From: Paraburkholderia sp. HP33-1
GTDB lineage: Bacteria > Pseudomonadota > Gammaproteobacteria > Burkholderiales > Burkholderiaceae
Direction: 5' to 3'
DNA: 64,000 bases
Assembly: GCF_021390595.1 (NCBI RefSeq)
Contig: NZ_JAJEJR010000002.1
Location: 1,054,001-1,118,000 of the forward strand
In this document: in pieces, positions 46,187-56,259 of the stretch
How positions within the stretch are numbered: position 1 is the first letter of the stretch
Layout of the letters: the number at the start of each line of letters is the position of its first letter
Program-made: the position numbers and the translations under genes
Notes under the pieces: generated by a model
The model's database searches: none
What the model was told of the DNA's origin: nothing
The model's input: only the letters and a program-made list of their open reading frames with translations

Positions 46187-46420
46187 CGCGCGATCTCCCG
46201 TGCCGCGCCCATGCGCGCGAAAAGACCATTGACGAGCCGGCGCGGGGCGCGCGAGGAGTTTGACTTCATGGTGTTTGCGACTGCCTTTCGATTGCGTTTT
46301 GTGTGTCTGCCGGCATCCGGAAGAACGGGCCGGCGAAGGGGCCAGGGCCGCCAGCCCTGAATCCTAACGCAATAAAGGGTCGCATATCGCGGCGGCGCGC
46401 AGCGCGGCGCCGCCCGTGCG

Positions 46421-47305
46421 TCAATCCTTCGCCGCGTACTCCTTGTCCAGCCGGTCATACAGCGGCTTGTTGACGAGCCGCTGGCGCTCGCTGAACGGCG
46501 CGACGATCGTCGCGTCCTCGTCGAGGCGGCCGTTGCTCTGCAACGTGCCGAGCGCGCGCTGCATGCCGAGCACCGCGCCTTGCAGCGCCGCGTTCGCATA
46601 CAGCACGATGCCGTAGCCCAGTTTCGCGAGCGCGTCGCGCGATTGCACCGGCGTCTTGCCGCCGATCACGATGTTGATCAGCTGCGGCACGTCGAACAGC
46701 CCCGGCAGACGCTCGATGTCGGCGAGCGATTCGGTCGCCTCGATAAACAGGATGTCGGCGCCCGCCTCGATGAAGCGATGGCCGCGCTCGATCGCGTCCT
46801 CGATGCCGTGGACCGCCGCCGCATCGGTGCGCGCCATGATCTGCAGGTTCGCGTCTTCGCGCGCGTCGACCGCCGCGCGAATCTTGCCGACCATCTCGCT
46901 CGTCGCAACGACTTCCTTGCCCGAGAAGTGGCCGCATTTCTTCGGCATCACCTGGTCTTCGAACTGGATCACGTCGGCGCCGCTGCGCTCGAGCACGCGC
47001 ACGGTCTGGCGCACGTTCAGCGCATTGCCGAAGCCGGTGTCGGCATCGACGATCAGCGGCAGCGCGACCGCGTCGCGGATGCGCGCGGTGTGCTCGGCGA
47101 CTTCGGCGAGGCCGATAAAGCCGAGGTCGGGCAGGCCGAGCGACATGTTGGTGACGCCCGCGCCGGTGATGTAGACCGCCTCGAAGCCGGCGTCCTCGAT
47201 CACGCGCGCGCTCATCGCGTTGAACGCGCCGGGCACGAGCAGGCCCTGGCGCTGGTTGACCTTGGCGCGGAAGGCGGCGCGGCGGGTGGCGGAAGTGGTG
47301 GTCAT
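46421..47305 (-). CDS. Isocitrate lyase / PEP mutase superfamily enzyme
   Basis: 294 residues from the ATG at 47305 (AGGAGA in front). It has the superfamily features VPGAFNAMSARVIEDAGFEA, DADTGFGNALNV for magnesium binding, and the lyase loop MPKKCGHFSGKEVV with catalytic Cys. The KKCGH motif is close to 2-methylisocitrate lyase (PrpB), but oxaloacetate decarboxylase and dimethylmalate lyase are related. A -24/-12 promoter is 50 bp upstream and a PrpR-like activator is divergent, so it is sigma-54 controlled. No methylcitrate synthase is nearby. Confidence 0.85.
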   Translation of the reverse strand: MTTTSATRRAAFRAKVNQRQGLLVPGAFNAMSARVIEDAGFEAVYITGAGVTNMSLGLPDLGFIGLAEVAEHTARIRDAVALPLIVDADTGFGNALNVRQTVRVLERSGADVIQFEDQVMPKKCGHFSGKEVVATSEMVGKIRAAVDAREDANLQIMARTDAAAVHGIEDAIERGHRFIEAGADILFIEATESLADIERLPGLFDVPQLINIVIGGKTPVQSRDALAKLGYGIVLYANAALQGAVLGMQRALGTLQSNGRLDEDATIVAPFSERQRLVNKPLYDRLDKEYAAKD

Positions 47306-47354
47306 GATGCGGGTCTCCTGAATCGAAATCGGTAGTGGAACGCGGGCGACATTG

Positions 47355-47370
47355 TGCAGGAAGCGTGCCA
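47355..47370 (-). promoter_or_regulatory. Sigma-54 (-24/-12) promoter
   Basis: On the minus strand TGGCACG-CTTC-CTGCA matches the sigma-54 consensus TGGCACG-N4-TTGCW except for the first base of the -12 block. The GG and GC doublets have correct spacing. It would start transcription near 47345, about 40 nt before the lyase-family ATG at 47305. Confidence 0.78.
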
Positions 47371-47456
47371 TTGCCTGGCGTTTCGCGGCTCGATCCACTG
47401 GAACAAGGGTTTGCGCGAAATGGGCTCGGCTGGGAAGTTCGTGGCACAATCTGTGG

Positions 47457-47489
47457 AACGTTTCATGAAACGTTTTTCGGAACGTTTCA
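47457..47489. promoter_or_regulatory. Palindromic activator site for the PrpR-like regulator
   Basis: AACGTTTCATGAAACGTT (47457-47474) is a perfect 18-bp palindrome, and the half-site AACGTTTCA repeats at 47481-47489. It is about 90-120 bp upstream of the -24 element and just before the regulator gene. This is the position expected for an enhancer-like site with autoregulation. Confidence 0.7.
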
Positions 47490-47505
47490 ATCAGGGAGAG
47501 CCGCG

Positions 47506-49527
47506 GTGTCCACGTTCACGCCATTCGTCACGAATCCGAGTCCCGCCGTCGATGCCGGCCGCCCCGGCGTCGCACTCGTCAGTATCAGCCGACTGCAATC
47601 GCTTTGCGAGGCGGTGGCGCCGCGCTATGCCGGCCGCGCGAAATTCTTCACGGTGCGGGAGGGCTACGGCGCGGCCGTCGCCGCGCTGCAAGCCTACGTG
47701 GACGCGGGTTCGGTCGACGTCGTGCTGGCCGCCGGCTCGAACGGCGCGTACCTGCGCGAGAACCTCAGCGTGCCGGTCGTGATGGTCAAGGTGAACGGCT
47801 TCGACGTGTTGAGCGCGATTACACGTGCCACCGCTGCCTGGCCGCAAGCGCGTATCGGACTGGTGCTGCATGAAGCGATCGCGCAGGAACTGACCGACCT
47901 GAGCCCGCTCCTGAACGTCGATCTGCGCCAGCGCGCGTACCGGTCGATCGACGAAGTGCGGCTCGCGGTCGATCAGCTCGCCGCGCAAGGCTGCCGCGTC
48001 GTCGTCGGGGCCGGCATGGCCTGCGATCTGGCGCAACAGGCCGGCATGGAAAGCGTGTTCCTGTACTCGCTGGCCGCGGTCGAGGAAGCGTTCGAGCGCT
48101 CGGTCGAACTGGCGCGCGTGAGCCGCCAGAAGGAATCGAAGCGGGTGCGTCTGAACACGATCGTCGCACATCTGCGCGACGGGGTCGCCGCGTTCGACGA
48201 AGTGGGCCAGCTCGAAGCCGTCAACCCGGCGATGCTCGACCTGCTCGGTCTCAGCGCCGCGCAGGCGCTCCCGAGGGACGACGAGGACATCCCCGCGCGG
48301 GTCGGGCGCGCGCTCGCGCCGCTGTTGCGCGAGACCCGCGCCGCCGAGCAGCCGCTCGACGAACGCATCGAGCAGATCGGCGCTCGCGCGCTGATTGTCA
48401 ACTGCGTGCCGATCGTCGAGCAGGGCGCGCGCTCCGGTTTCGTCGTGACTGCGCAGGACGCGCTCGTCGCGCAGCGGATCGACCGTTCGCTGCGCACCAG
48501 CCAGCGACCGAGGCATCTGGTCGCGCGGCATCGGCTCGACGATCTGATCGGCGATTCGGTGGCGCTCGAGCGCGTGCGCCGGCTCGCGCGCGCCGGCGCC
48601 GCGCACGACGCGACCGTGCTCCTGACGGGCGAAAGCGGCACCGGCAAGGAACTGGTCGCGCAGGGCATCCACAACGCGAGCCGGCGGCGCGGCAATCCCT
48701 TCGTCGCGTTCAACTGCGCGGCGCTGCCCGAGGGGCTGATCGAAAGCGAGCTGTTCGGGCACGAGGAAGGGGCGTTCACCGGCGCGCGTCGCGGCGGCAA
48801 GCCAGGGCTGTTCGAAATCGCGCACACCGGCACGATCTTTCTCGATGAAATCGGCGAAATGCCGGCGGCGCTGCAAAGCCGGCTGTTGCGCGTGCTGCAG
48901 GAACGCGAGGTGATGAAGCTCGGCGCGGGCCGTGCCACGCCCGTCGACGTGCGCGTGATCGCCGCGACGCACCGCGACCTGCATGCGCTCGTCGAGCAGG
49001 GCGCGTTTCGCGCGGACCTGTATTTCCGGTTGAATCTGCTTCAGATAAAACTGCCGCCGCTGCGCGAACGCCGCGCCGACATCGCGCCGCTGGCGCGGCA
49101 TCTGCTGGAGCGCAGCGCGCTGCAGTACGGTTTGTCGGTGGCAGCGCTCGAACGGGTGCTCGCGTTTCTCGATCCGCTATTCGCGAACTACGCGTGGCCC
49201 GGCAACGTCCGCGAGCTGGAAAATCTGCTCGCGCGTGCGGCCATTTATGTCGGTGACGTGGCCAGCGACCTGTCCGGGAACTTGCCCGCCGACGCCTCGC
49301 CGGACTGGCAGGCGGTGTTTCCCGAATTCGCGCGAATCAGACCGGCCGGCGTTGAGCGGCTGACTCCAGCGCCTCGGGACGCGGTATCCAGCCGCACGGC
49401 GCCCCGCGTCGCCCCAACCCGCGAGGACGCGCTGCACGCCCTCGAACAATCGGGCGGCAATCGCGCCGCGGCGAGCCGCGCGCTCGGCATCGGCCGAACC
49501 ACGCTGTGGCGGCTTTTGAAGGGCTGA
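47506..49527 (+). CDS. PrpR-like sigma-54-dependent activator
   Basis: 673 residues from a GTG at 47506 behind AGGGAG; the longer frame from 47335 would run through the operator. Domains: PrpR_N sensor (about 10-195), PAS-like region (about 225-330), AAA+ domain with [14 protein letters not shown] and FLDEIGEMP, and a Fis-type HTH at the end ([20 protein letters not shown]). PrpR proteins sense 2-methylcitrate or related acids. It is divergent from the lyase-family gene, which has a -24/-12 promoter, so it is the probable activator. Confidence 0.9.
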   Translation: MSTFTPFVTNPSPAVDAGRPGVALVSISRLQSLCEAVAPRYAGRAKFFTVREGYGAAVAALQAYVDAGSVDVVLAAGSNGAYLRENLSVPVVMVKVNGFDVLSAITRATAAWPQARIGLVLHEAIAQELTDLSPLLNVDLRQRAYRSIDEVRLAVDQLAAQGCRVVVGAGMACDLAQQAGMESVFLYSLAAVEEAFERSVELARVSRQKESKRVRLNTIVAHLRDGVAAFDEVGQLEAVNPAMLDLLGLSAAQALPRDDEDIPARVGRALAPLLRETRAAEQPLDERIEQIGARALIVNCVPIVEQGARSGFVVTAQDALVAQRIDRSLRTSQRPRHLVARHRLDDLIGDSVALERVRRLARAGAAHDATVLLTGESGTGKELVAQGIHNASRRRGNPFVAFNCAALPEGLIESELFGHEEGAFTGARRGGKPGLFEIAHTGTIFLDEIGEMPAALQSRLLRVLQEREVMKLGAGRATPVDVRVIAATHRDLHALVEQGAFRADLYFRLNLLQIKLPPLRERRADIAPLARHLLERSALQYGLSVAALERVLAFLDPLFANYAWPGNVRELENLLARAAIYVGDVASDLSGNLPADASPDWQAVFPEFARIRPAGVERLTPAPRDAVSSRTAPRVAPTREDALHALEQSGGNRAAASRALGIGRTTLWRLLKG

Positions 49528-49548
49528 AACCTCCCGCTAATCGACCCG

Positions 49549-49585
49549 ATAGTTTGAACCGACAAATTGAATAGGGTCAGACTAT
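49549..49585 (+). promoter_or_regulatory. OxyR-type operator before ahpC
   Basis: Four tetrads with 7-bp spacers: ATAG (49549), CGAC (49560), ATAG (49571) and CTAT (49582). Three match the OxyR pattern ATAG-N7-CTAT-N7-ATAG-N7-CTAT exactly, and spacing is perfect. It lies about 90 bp upstream of the ahpC start, suiting peroxide-induced activation. Confidence 0.75.
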
Positions 49586-49675
49586 CGAAGTCATTAATAC
49601 AATCCGCTTTACCTATTAAGCGCAGTCTGACATACTGACTCCACTTTCCAACCACCCAGAGAGAGGATTCAGCAA

Positions 49676-50239
49676 ATGCCGATCATCAACAGTCAAGTCA
49701 AACCGTTCAAGGCACAGGCTTACCACAATGGCGATTTCAAGACCGTCACCGAAGAAAGCCTGAAGGGCAAGTGGTCGGTTTTCGTGTTCTACCCGGCCGA
49801 CTTCACGTTCGTGTGCCCGACCGAACTGGGTGACCTGGCCGATCGTTACGAAGAGTTCAAGAAGATCGGCGTCGAAATCTACAGCGTCTCGACCGATACG
49901 CACTTCACGCACAAGGCCTGGCACGACACGTCGGACACGATCAAGAAGATCAAGTACCCGATGCTGGCTGACCCGACGCTCGCTATCTCGCGCAACTTCG
50001 ACGTGCTGATCGAAGAAGAAGGCCTCGCGCTGCGCGGCACGTTCGTGATCAACCCGGAAGGCGAAATCAAGCTGTGCGAAATCCACGACAACGGCATCGG
50101 CCGTGACGCTGGCGAACTGCTGCGCAAGGTTCAGGCTGCGCAATACATCGCGAAGCACCCGGGTGAAGTGTGCCCCGCCAAGTGGACGCCGGGCGCAGAA
50201 ACGCTGACCCCGTCGCTCGACCTGATCGGCAAGATCTAA
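49676..50239 (+). CDS. ahpC: Alkyl hydroperoxide reductase AhpC (peroxiredoxin)
   Basis: 187 residues, a typical 2-Cys peroxiredoxin. The peroxidatic Cys47 is in FTFVCPTE and the resolving Cys166 in GEVCPAKW. It reduces hydrogen peroxide and organic peroxides and is recycled by AhpF. Ribosome binding site AGAGAGGA lies just before the start. Base use is that of a highly expressed gene (for example AAG, CTG and AAC preferred). It is followed at 171 bp by ahpF and preceded by an OxyR-type site. Confidence 0.97.
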   Translation: MPIINSQVKPFKAQAYHNGDFKTVTEESLKGKWSVFVFYPADFTFVCPTELGDLADRYEEFKKIGVEIYSVSTDTHFTHKAWHDTSDTIKKIKYPMLADPTLAISRNFDVLIEEEGLALRGTFVINPEGEIKLCEIHDNGIGRDAGELLRKVQAAQYIAKHPGEVCPAKWTPGAETLTPSLDLIGKI

Positions 50240-50244
50240 GGTCC

Positions 50245-50262
50245 ATGCAGCGCACGCTGCAT
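50245..50262 (+). other. Intercistronic hairpin between ahpC and ahpF
   Basis: ATGCAGCG and CGCTGCAT are complementary arms six bases after the ahpC stop. With no T-run it is unlikely to be a full terminator. It may stabilise the ahpC message and lower ahpF expression, matching the usual excess of AhpC. Confidence 0.5.
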
Positions 50263-50410
50263 TCGTAGTCTGCATGTTCCGGGTCCTTCCCGGCGCATCA
50301 CCGCGCGAACCGCCTGATACGGCGCTTCGCGCGCCCCTGGGCTGTACACGTCCTATCCGGCGTGTGCGGCGCCGGGACACCCACACCCCTCGTCACGGAA
50401 TCGCCACGCC

Positions 50411-52003
50411 ATGCTTGACGCCAATCTCAAGACTCAACTGAAGTCGTACCTCGAAAAAGTTAGCAGGCCTATTGAACTCGTTGCGTCGGTCGACGACAGC
50501 GCGAAGTCCCAGGAGCTGCTGGCCCTGTTGAACGATATCGCGACGTTGTCGGAGCGTGTCACGGTCATCGAGCGTCGCGACGACAGCGAGCGCAAGCCTT
50601 CGTTTTCAATTGGCGAAGCGGGCAAGGACACCGGCATCCGTTTCGCCGGCATTCCGATGGGGCATGAATTCACGTCGCTCGTCCTCGCACTGCTGCAGGT
50701 CGGCGGCCATCCGGTCAAACTCGACGATGCGGTGATCGAACAGATCCGCAGCCTCGACGGCGACTATCAATTCGAAACGTATTTTTCGCTGTCGTGCCAG
50801 AACTGCCCGGAAGTCGTGCAGGCGCTGAACGTGATGGCGTTGATCAATCCGCGCATCCGTCACGTCGCGATCGACGGCGCGCTGTTCCAGAACGAAGTCG
50901 AAGCGCGCCAGATCATGGCGGTACCGACGATGTTCCTGAATGGCGACGTGTTCGGCCAGGGCCGCAGCGGCGTGAAGGAAATCCTCGCCAAACTCGACAC
51001 CAACGCTGACGAGCGCGCTGCGAAGGAACTGGAGAACAAGCCGGTGTTCGACACGCTGATCGTCGGCGGCGGCCCGGCTGGCGCGGCGGCGGCGATTTAC
51101 TCGGCGCGCAAGGGTATTGCGACTGGCGTCGTGGCCGAGCGCTTTGGCGGCCAGGTGCTCGATACGCTCGCGATCGAAAACTTCGTCTCCGTGACGGAAA
51201 CCGAAGGACCGAAGTTCGCGACCGCGCTCGAACAGCACGTGAAGGCCTATGACGTCGACATCATGGACGTGCAGCGCGCCGAAGCGCTGATTCCGGGGCG
51301 CATCAACGAAGTGCGTCTGGCGAATGGCGCCGTGCTGAAGGCAAAGACGATTATTCTCGCGACCGGCGCGCGTTGGCGCGAAATCAACGTGCCGGGCGAG
51401 CGCGAGTATCGCAATCATGGCGTCGCGTATTGCCCGCACTGCGATGGTCCGCTGTTCAAGGGCAAGCGCGTCGCGGTGATAGGCGGCGGCAACTCGGGCG
51501 TCGAGGCGGCGATCGACCTCGCCGGTCTCGTGCGCGAAGTGACGTTGCTCGAATTCGGCCCGACGCTGCGTGCCGACGAAGTGCTGCAACGCAAGCTGCG
51601 AAGCCTGCCGAACGTGACGGTCGTCACCCAGGCGCAGACCACGGAAATCACCGGCGATGGCAAGAAGGTCAATGGTCTGGTGTACAAGGACCTCGCTTCG
51701 GGCGATGTGAAGAACGTCGAGCTCGAAGGCGTGTTCGTGCAGATCGGTCTCGTGCCGAATACCGAGTGGCTGAAGGGCACGGTCGAGCTGTCGAAGCATG
51801 GCGAGATCGTCGTCGATGCACGCGGCGCGACGTCGGTGCCGGGCGTGTTCGCCGCCGGCGACGTGACCACGGTGCCGTTCAAGCAGATCGTGATCGCGGT
51901 GGGCGAGGGCGCGAAGGCATCGCTGTCCGCGTTCGATCATCTGATCCGCAACAGCGAGGAAGTCGCGGAACCAAGCGAAGCGGAGGCTGAAGCAGCGGTG
52001 TGA
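50411..52003 (+). CDS. ahpF: Alkyl hydroperoxide reductase subunit F (AhpF)
   Basis: 530 residues. The N-terminal double thioredoxin-like domain has the redox pair Cys129-Cys132 (SCQNCPE). The FAD domain begins [18 protein letters not shown], and the thioredoxin reductase-like centre has Cys341-Cys344 (YCPHCDG), followed by the NADH motif [17 protein letters not shown]. It passes electrons from NADH to AhpC. It ends in an acidic Glu/Ala tail. Confidence 0.97.
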   Translation: MLDANLKTQLKSYLEKVSRPIELVASVDDSAKSQELLALLNDIATLSERVTVIERRDDSERKPSFSIGEAGKDTGIRFAGIPMGHEFTSLVLALLQVGGHPVKLDDAVIEQIRSLDGDYQFETYFSLSCQNCPEVVQALNVMALINPRIRHVAIDGALFQNEVEARQIMAVPTMFLNGDVFGQGRSGVKEILAKLDTNADERAAKELENKPVFDTLIVGGGPAGAAAAIYSARKGIATGVVAERFGGQVLDTLAIENFVSVTETEGPKFATALEQHVKAYDVDIMDVQRAEALIPGRINEVRLANGAVLKAKTIILATGARWREINVPGEREYRNHGVAYCPHCDGPLFKGKRVAVIGGGNSGVEAAIDLAGLVREVTLLEFGPTLRADEVLQRKLRSLPNVTVVTQAQTTEITGDGKKVNGLVYKDLASGDVKNVELEGVFVQIGLVPNTEWLKGTVELSKHGEIVVDARGATSVPGVFAAGDVTTVPFKQIVIAVGEGAKASLSAFDHLIRNSEEVAEPSEAEAEAAV

Positions 52004-52025
52004 TCCGGTTGAGGAAACATCCAAG

Positions 52026-52048
52026 CGGCGGCCTTCGGGCCGCCGTTT
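52026..52048 (+). terminator. ahpF terminator
   Basis: CGGCGGCC, loop TTCG, GGCCGCCG, then TTT: a GC-rich stem with a stable tetraloop 22 bp after the ahpF stop. Confidence 0.8.
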
Positions 52049-52059
52049 CAGTTTGCGCA

Positions 52060-52095
52060 CGAAACAAGGCCCGCATGCACGCGGGCCTTGTTTCG
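52060..52095. terminator. Second, bidirectional terminator
   Basis: A 15-bp perfect stem, CGAAACAAGGCCCGC (52060-52074) with GCGGGCCTTGTTTCG (52081-52095) around ATGCAC. A and T runs on the two arms suit both ahpF and the convergent DoxX gene. Confidence 0.8.
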
Positions 52096-52115
52096 TTAGG
52101 GCACGGCAATCGTCA

Positions 52116-52529
52116 TCAACGTCGGTCGAACGAATACTTGCCGGGGCCGCTTACGCACAACAACAGCAACCCGCCGATGATTCCGATGTTCTTGTAGAAA
52201 TGAATCATGTTGTCGTACTGCATCGCGCCCGTCATGTTCCAGTAGTGATGGCCGATGATTGCGGTGCCGAGCGTATACACCGCAAGCAGCAGCGCCAGTG
52301 GCCGCGTGAAAAATCCCACCAGCAGTGCGACACCCACGACCAGCTCCATCACCACTGCGATAACGGCTGACAATTCAGGCATGGGCGCGCCGGTCGACGT
52401 CATATAAGCGACGGTGCCAGAAAAGCCTGTCAGTTTCGACCAGCCGAACAGCACGAAGAGCACCATGAGCAGGATGCGAGCGACGAGCAGGACGACGTCT
52501 TTCTGGTTTTCAAACAGTGTGTAGCGCAT
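52116..52529 (-). CDS. DoxX-family membrane protein
   Basis: 137 residues with about four membrane segments. The first helix region reads ARILLMVLFVLFGWSKLTGF, followed by MELVVGVALLVGFFTRPLAL and a helix before the short tail. DoxX proteins are small quinone- or redox-associated membrane proteins. It lies downstream of the pirin gene in the same direction, a common DoxX-pirin pairing near LysR regulators. Confidence 0.88.
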   Translation of the reverse strand: MRYTLFENQKDVVLLVARILLMVLFVLFGWSKLTGFSGTVAYMTSTGAPMPELSAVIAVVMELVVGVALLVGFFTRPLALLLAVYTLGTAIIGHHYWNMTGAMQYDNMIHFYKNIGIIGGLLLLCVSGPGKYSFDRR

Positions 52530-52624
52530 GATTGTTCACGATAGGGTAGAGAGGCCAGGCTCGCTGGAAATATTCGTCCAGCGAGCCGTGTTCGGCTGGG
52601 GCAAGCGCGGCGCAAGCGGAGCGC

Positions 52625-53350
52625 TTATGCCCACAGCGCCGACGTTTCGATATTGCGCAGATCGAACACGAGCACTTCCGCGTCGCGACCTTGCGAGAAC
52701 GTCAGCGCTTCTTCGCCACGCACGCGTGCGCCGTCACCCTCGCCAAACTCGACGCCGTTCACGGTGACGCTGCCGCGCGCCACATGAACATACGCATAGC
52801 GGTCGCTCGCGAGTTCGAGCCGCGCGGTTTCGTCACCGTTGAATAGACCGGCATACACGCGCGCATCCTGTTGCAACTGCAGCGAACCGTTCGCACCGTC
52901 CGGCGACAGCACGAGCCGCAGCACGCCGCGCTTGTCGGCCGCGCCGAAGTGCTGTTGCTGATAGCGCGGCTTCGTGCCTTGCTGGGCCGGTGCGATCCAG
53001 ATTTGCAGGAAGTGCACCGGCTCGCTCTTCGAATGGTTGAATTCGCTGTGCGCGACACCGGTGCCCGCGCTCATCAACTGGATGTCGCCGGGCACGATCA
53101 CCGAGCCCGTGCCCATCGTGTCCTTGTGTTCCAGCGCGCCTTCGAGCACGTACGAAAAGATCTCCATGTCTCGATGCGGATGCTTGCCGAAGCCTTGCGC
53201 CGGCGCGACACGGTCGTCGTTGATCACGAGCAGGTCGGAGAAGCCGTTCTGCTTCGGATCGTGATAATGCGCGAACGAAAACGTGTGACGCGAACTGAGC
53301 CAGCCGTGTTCCGCGCGGCCACGTTGATTGGCTTGTCTGATTTCGAGCAT
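52625..53350 (-). CDS. Pirin-family protein (bicupin)
   Basis: 241 residues from the ATG at 53350 behind AAGGAGAA. The N-terminal cupin has the pirin metal motif FGKHPHRDMEIFSYVLEGAL and GVAHSEFNHS, which hold the His/Glu ligands. The C-terminal half is the second cupin. YhhW-type pirins act as quercetinases or redox sensors. It is divergent from a LysR regulator 138 bp away and upstream of DoxX. Confidence 0.9.
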   Translation of the reverse strand: MLEIRQANQRGRAEHGWLSSRHTFSFAHYHDPKQNGFSDLLVINDDRVAPAQGFGKHPHRDMEIFSYVLEGALEHKDTMGTGSVIVPGDIQLMSAGTGVAHSEFNHSKSEPVHFLQIWIAPAQQGTKPRYQQQHFGAADKRGVLRLVLSPDGANGSLQLQQDARVYAGLFNGDETARLELASDRYAYVHVARGSVTVNGVEFGEGDGARVRGEEALTFSQGRDAEVLVFDLRNIETSALWA

Positions 53351-53487
53351 GCTGTTTCTCCTTGAGTTTTGTTGTGCGATCCGGGCCAGATGTTTGGCTG
53401 CGATCCATGAACGACAGTGTAAGTCAATCCGGATGGCTATAATCACGACATAACCGGAAACACTGTCGCCGTGGAGTGGACAATACG

Positions 53488-54390
53488 ATGCAACTCGATG
53501 ACATGCGGATCTTCGTCGCGACCGTCGACGCCCGCAATTTCACCGCCGCGGCGAACCGGCTGTCGCTGTCGAAACAGTTCGTGAGCCGCCGCGTGATGGC
53601 GCTTGAGGAAGCGCTCGGCGTGCAACTATTGATTCGCAACACGCGCAAGCTGGCGGTGACCGATCTCGGCCAGGAGTTCTACGAGCGAGCGAAGCGCATC
53701 CTCGGCGAGGTCGAGGACGCCGAGCAGGCCATGTCGCTACGCCGCGCCGGGCCGCGCGGGCTGCTGCGCGTGAGCGCGCCGATGTCGTTTGGCATGATGC
53801 ATCTGTCGCCGCTCGTCGCGGCGTTTCTGCGCGAGCATCGCGACGTGCGCTTCGACATGGAGTTGAGCGACCGCGCTGTCGATGTGATCGGCGAGGGCTT
53901 CGACATGGCGATCCGCATCGGCACGCTGGCGGATTCGTCGCTGATCGCGCAGAAGCTGATCGATGTGAGGATGCTCGCGTGTAGCAGCCCGGGCTATTTG
54001 CGGCGACGTGGCACGCCAGCCGTGCCGGCCGACCTCGCGAGTCACGAGTGTCTGCTATACGGCCACGGCGGCGCGGTCAGCTGGGAGTTCAGCGTCGACG
54101 GCGCGGTGAAGAGTGTCGAGGTGCACGGGCCGTTGCGAGCCAATAACGGCGATCTGATTCGCGATGCGGCCGTCGCGGGACTCGGAATCGTTAGACTTCC
54201 TGATTTCATCGTCGCCGATGCGCTGGCAAGCGGTCAACTCGTGCCCGTGCTCGAAGCGTTTCTGCCGACGGCGACGGGCGTCTATGCGGTGTATCCGCAG
54301 CATCGGCAAAGCTCGGTCACGATCCGGGCATTCGTCGAGTTCCTGCGCAAGCATCTGAAGAAAAAGCTGCCGGGTTCACGCTCAACCTGA
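53488..54390 (+). CDS. LysR-family regulator
   Basis: 300 residues from the ATG at 53488 (GTG at 53476 is possible). Winged helix at 5-65 (FTAAANRLSLSKQFVSRRVM), then a LysR substrate domain ending near FVEFLRKHLKKKL. It is divergent from the pirin-DoxX genes, which it probably controls. The effector is unknown. Confidence 0.9.
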   Translation: MQLDDMRIFVATVDARNFTAAANRLSLSKQFVSRRVMALEEALGVQLLIRNTRKLAVTDLGQEFYERAKRILGEVEDAEQAMSLRRAGPRGLLRVSAPMSFGMMHLSPLVAAFLREHRDVRFDMELSDRAVDVIGEGFDMAIRIGTLADSSLIAQKLIDVRMLACSSPGYLRRRGTPAVPADLASHECLLYGHGGAVSWEFSVDGAVKSVEVHGPLRANNGDLIRDAAVAGLGIVRLPDFIVADALASGQLVPVLEAFLPTATGVYAVYPQHRQSSVTIRAFVEFLRKHLKKKLPGSRST

Positions 54391-54424
54391 AGCGGAACCG
54401 CCGACGCGCGTCGGCTAAACCCCG

Positions 54425-55441
54425 TCAACCGTCACGGAAAATAAAGCTATACGCGCTCAGCGCGGGCACGCCGCCCAGATGTGCATACAGCACCCGCGAG
54501 CCGGCCGGGAATTCGCCGTTGCGGACCTTGTCGATCATGCCGTGCATCGATTTGCCTTCGTACACCGGATCGGTCAGCATGCCTTCGAGCCGCGCGCACA
54601 AACGGATCGCCTCTAGCGTGCCGTCGTTGGGCAGACCGTATTCCGGGCCGCCGTAACGCTCGTCGAGCACGATGTCTTTGGCAGTGATGTCGCGGCCTAG
54701 CTCGACGCTCTCGGCTGTCCGCTTTGCGATGCGCGTGATCTGCTCGCGCGTCTGCGCCGGTTTCGCCGATGCGTCGATGCCGATCACACGATCGGCGCGG
54801 CCGTCGGCGGCAAAACCGACTACCATGCCCGCCTGGGTGCTGCCCGTCACCGAGCACACGACGATGTAGTCGAACCTGAAGCCCAATTCGGCTTCCTGCT
54901 GGCGCACCTCTTCAGCAAAGCCGACGAAGCCGAGCCCGCCCAGCGGATGATCCGAGCAGCCGGCCGGAATCGCGTACGGCTTGCCGCCGGCCGCGCGCAC
55001 GCTGTCGAGTGCGTCTTCCCAGCTCTTGCGAAAACCGATGTCGAAGCCGTCCGGCACGAGCCGCACGTCGGCGCCCATGATGCGCGACATCTGGATGTTG
55101 CCGACGCGGTCGTACACGGCATCCGAGTAGTTGACCCAGTTTTCCTGCACGAGCACGCATTTGAGGCCGAGATGGGCGGCCACCGCCGCGACCTGGCGCG
55201 TCTGATTCGACTGGATGCCGCCGATCGATACCAGCGTGTCGCAGCCCTGCGCGAGCGCGTCGGGGATCAGATATTCGAGCTTGCGCGTCTTGTTGCCGCC
55301 GAATGCGAGGCCGCTATTACAGTCCTCGCGCTTGGCATAGAGCCCGACCTTGCCGCCGAGATGCTCGCTCAGACGTTTGAGCGGCTGGATCGGCGTCGGT
55401 CCGAAGGTGAGCGGATAGCGGGGGAATCGTTGCAGGTTCAT
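54425..55441 (-). CDS. acdS: 1-aminocyclopropane-1-carboxylate deaminase
   Basis: 338 residues, full length. The catalytic and diagnostic residues are all in place: Lys51 (GGNKTRK), Ser78 (GGIQSNQ), Tyr294-Glu295 (PVYEGKS) and Leu322 (AHLGG). The Glu295/Leu322 pair separates true ACC deaminases from D-cysteine desulfhydrases. The enzyme turns ACC, the ethylene precursor of plants, into ammonia and 2-oxobutanoate, and is a marker of plant-associated Burkholderiales. It is divergent from an Lrp-type regulator. Confidence 0.96.
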   Translation of the reverse strand: MNLQRFPRYPLTFGPTPIQPLKRLSEHLGGKVGLYAKREDCNSGLAFGGNKTRKLEYLIPDALAQGCDTLVSIGGIQSNQTRQVAAVAAHLGLKCVLVQENWVNYSDAVYDRVGNIQMSRIMGADVRLVPDGFDIGFRKSWEDALDSVRAAGGKPYAIPAGCSDHPLGGLGFVGFAEEVRQQEAELGFRFDYIVVCSVTGSTQAGMVVGFAADGRADRVIGIDASAKPAQTREQITRIAKRTAESVELGRDITAKDIVLDERYGGPEYGLPNDGTLEAIRLCARLEGMLTDPVYEGKSMHGMIDKVRNGEFPAGSRVLYAHLGGVPALSAYSFIFRDG

Positions 55442-55580
55442 CGCGGCTCCGTGGTGAGTGATTTCCGTGAGTTCATGTTAGGAAAAACCGCTAGAAATAA
55501 GCTTGCGAAAAAAATGGCCTGGACGTATTTTTAGAAATCAAGGAACGTCTCATTACTAACAAGACTTCGTGCATACACCG

Positions 55581-56120
55581 ATGAACGCAATAAAAGTTCG
55601 TGCCGGATCGAAATCTTCTGAAAGGACCACCGCTATCTCCCCGACGCAGGCCGATCCCCACCACGCGCTCGATCGCATCGACCGGGCAATCCTGCGGCAG
55701 TTGCAAACCGATGCGTCGATTTCGAACGTCGCGCTTGCGGCGAAAGTGAAGCTAAGCGCGCCGGCATGTTTGCGGCGCGTCGAACGGCTGAAGGAGTCGG
55801 GGCTGATTCGTGGCGTGGTCGCGCTGCTCGATCCGAAGGCAGCCGGCGCGGGCATGCTCGTGATCATCGGCGTGGTGCTCGATCGCTCGACGCCCGAGTC
55901 GTTCGCCGAGTTCGAAAAGGCCGCGCAGAAAGTGGCCGGTTGCATGGAGTGCCATGTGGTGACAGGCGAGTTCGACTATTTCATGGTGATCCGCACGCGC
56001 GACAGCGACAGCTTCAATCGCCTGCACGCCGAGCAGTTGCTCTATCTGCCGGGCGTGCGGCAAATCCGCTCGTTCATGGTGCTGAAAGAAATCCTCTCGA
56101 CCACGAAATTTCCGCTGTGA
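55581..56120 (+). CDS. acdR: Lrp/AsnC-family regulator of acdS
   Basis: 179 residues from the ATG at 55581 (GTG at 55569 also in frame). The N-terminal tail of about 30 residues is longer than in Lrp. The HTH is ALDRIDRAILRQLQTDASIS with KLSAPACLRRVERL; the RAM effector domain follows (CMECHVVTGEFDYFMVIRT). It is divergent from acdS across a 139-bp, AT-rich region, the arrangement of AcdR-acdS in other proteobacteria, where AcdR with ACC turns on acdS. Confidence 0.88.
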   Translation: MNAIKVRAGSKSSERTTAISPTQADPHHALDRIDRAILRQLQTDASISNVALAAKVKLSAPACLRRVERLKESGLIRGVVALLDPKAAGAGMLVIIGVVLDRSTPESFAEFEKAAQKVAGCMECHVVTGEFDYFMVIRTRDSDSFNRLHAEQLLYLPGVRQIRSFMVLKEILSTTKFPL

Positions 56121-56259
56121 GCCGCGCGGCCGGCGTCGAAAACGCGCATGCTGTCATAAATGCCGCGCTCGCGCGACCAAGCATCGGCGCACCCGCGCGC
56201 GGCGCAAGCAGCATCGCGCCGCGGCAGGTGAGCGTCGGCACTTTTCCGGAGCGACCATC

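Noticed and set aside
44795..46360. 521-codon plus-strand frame
   Set aside because: It is the antisense of the MFS gene, with charged low-complexity composition and no start signal.
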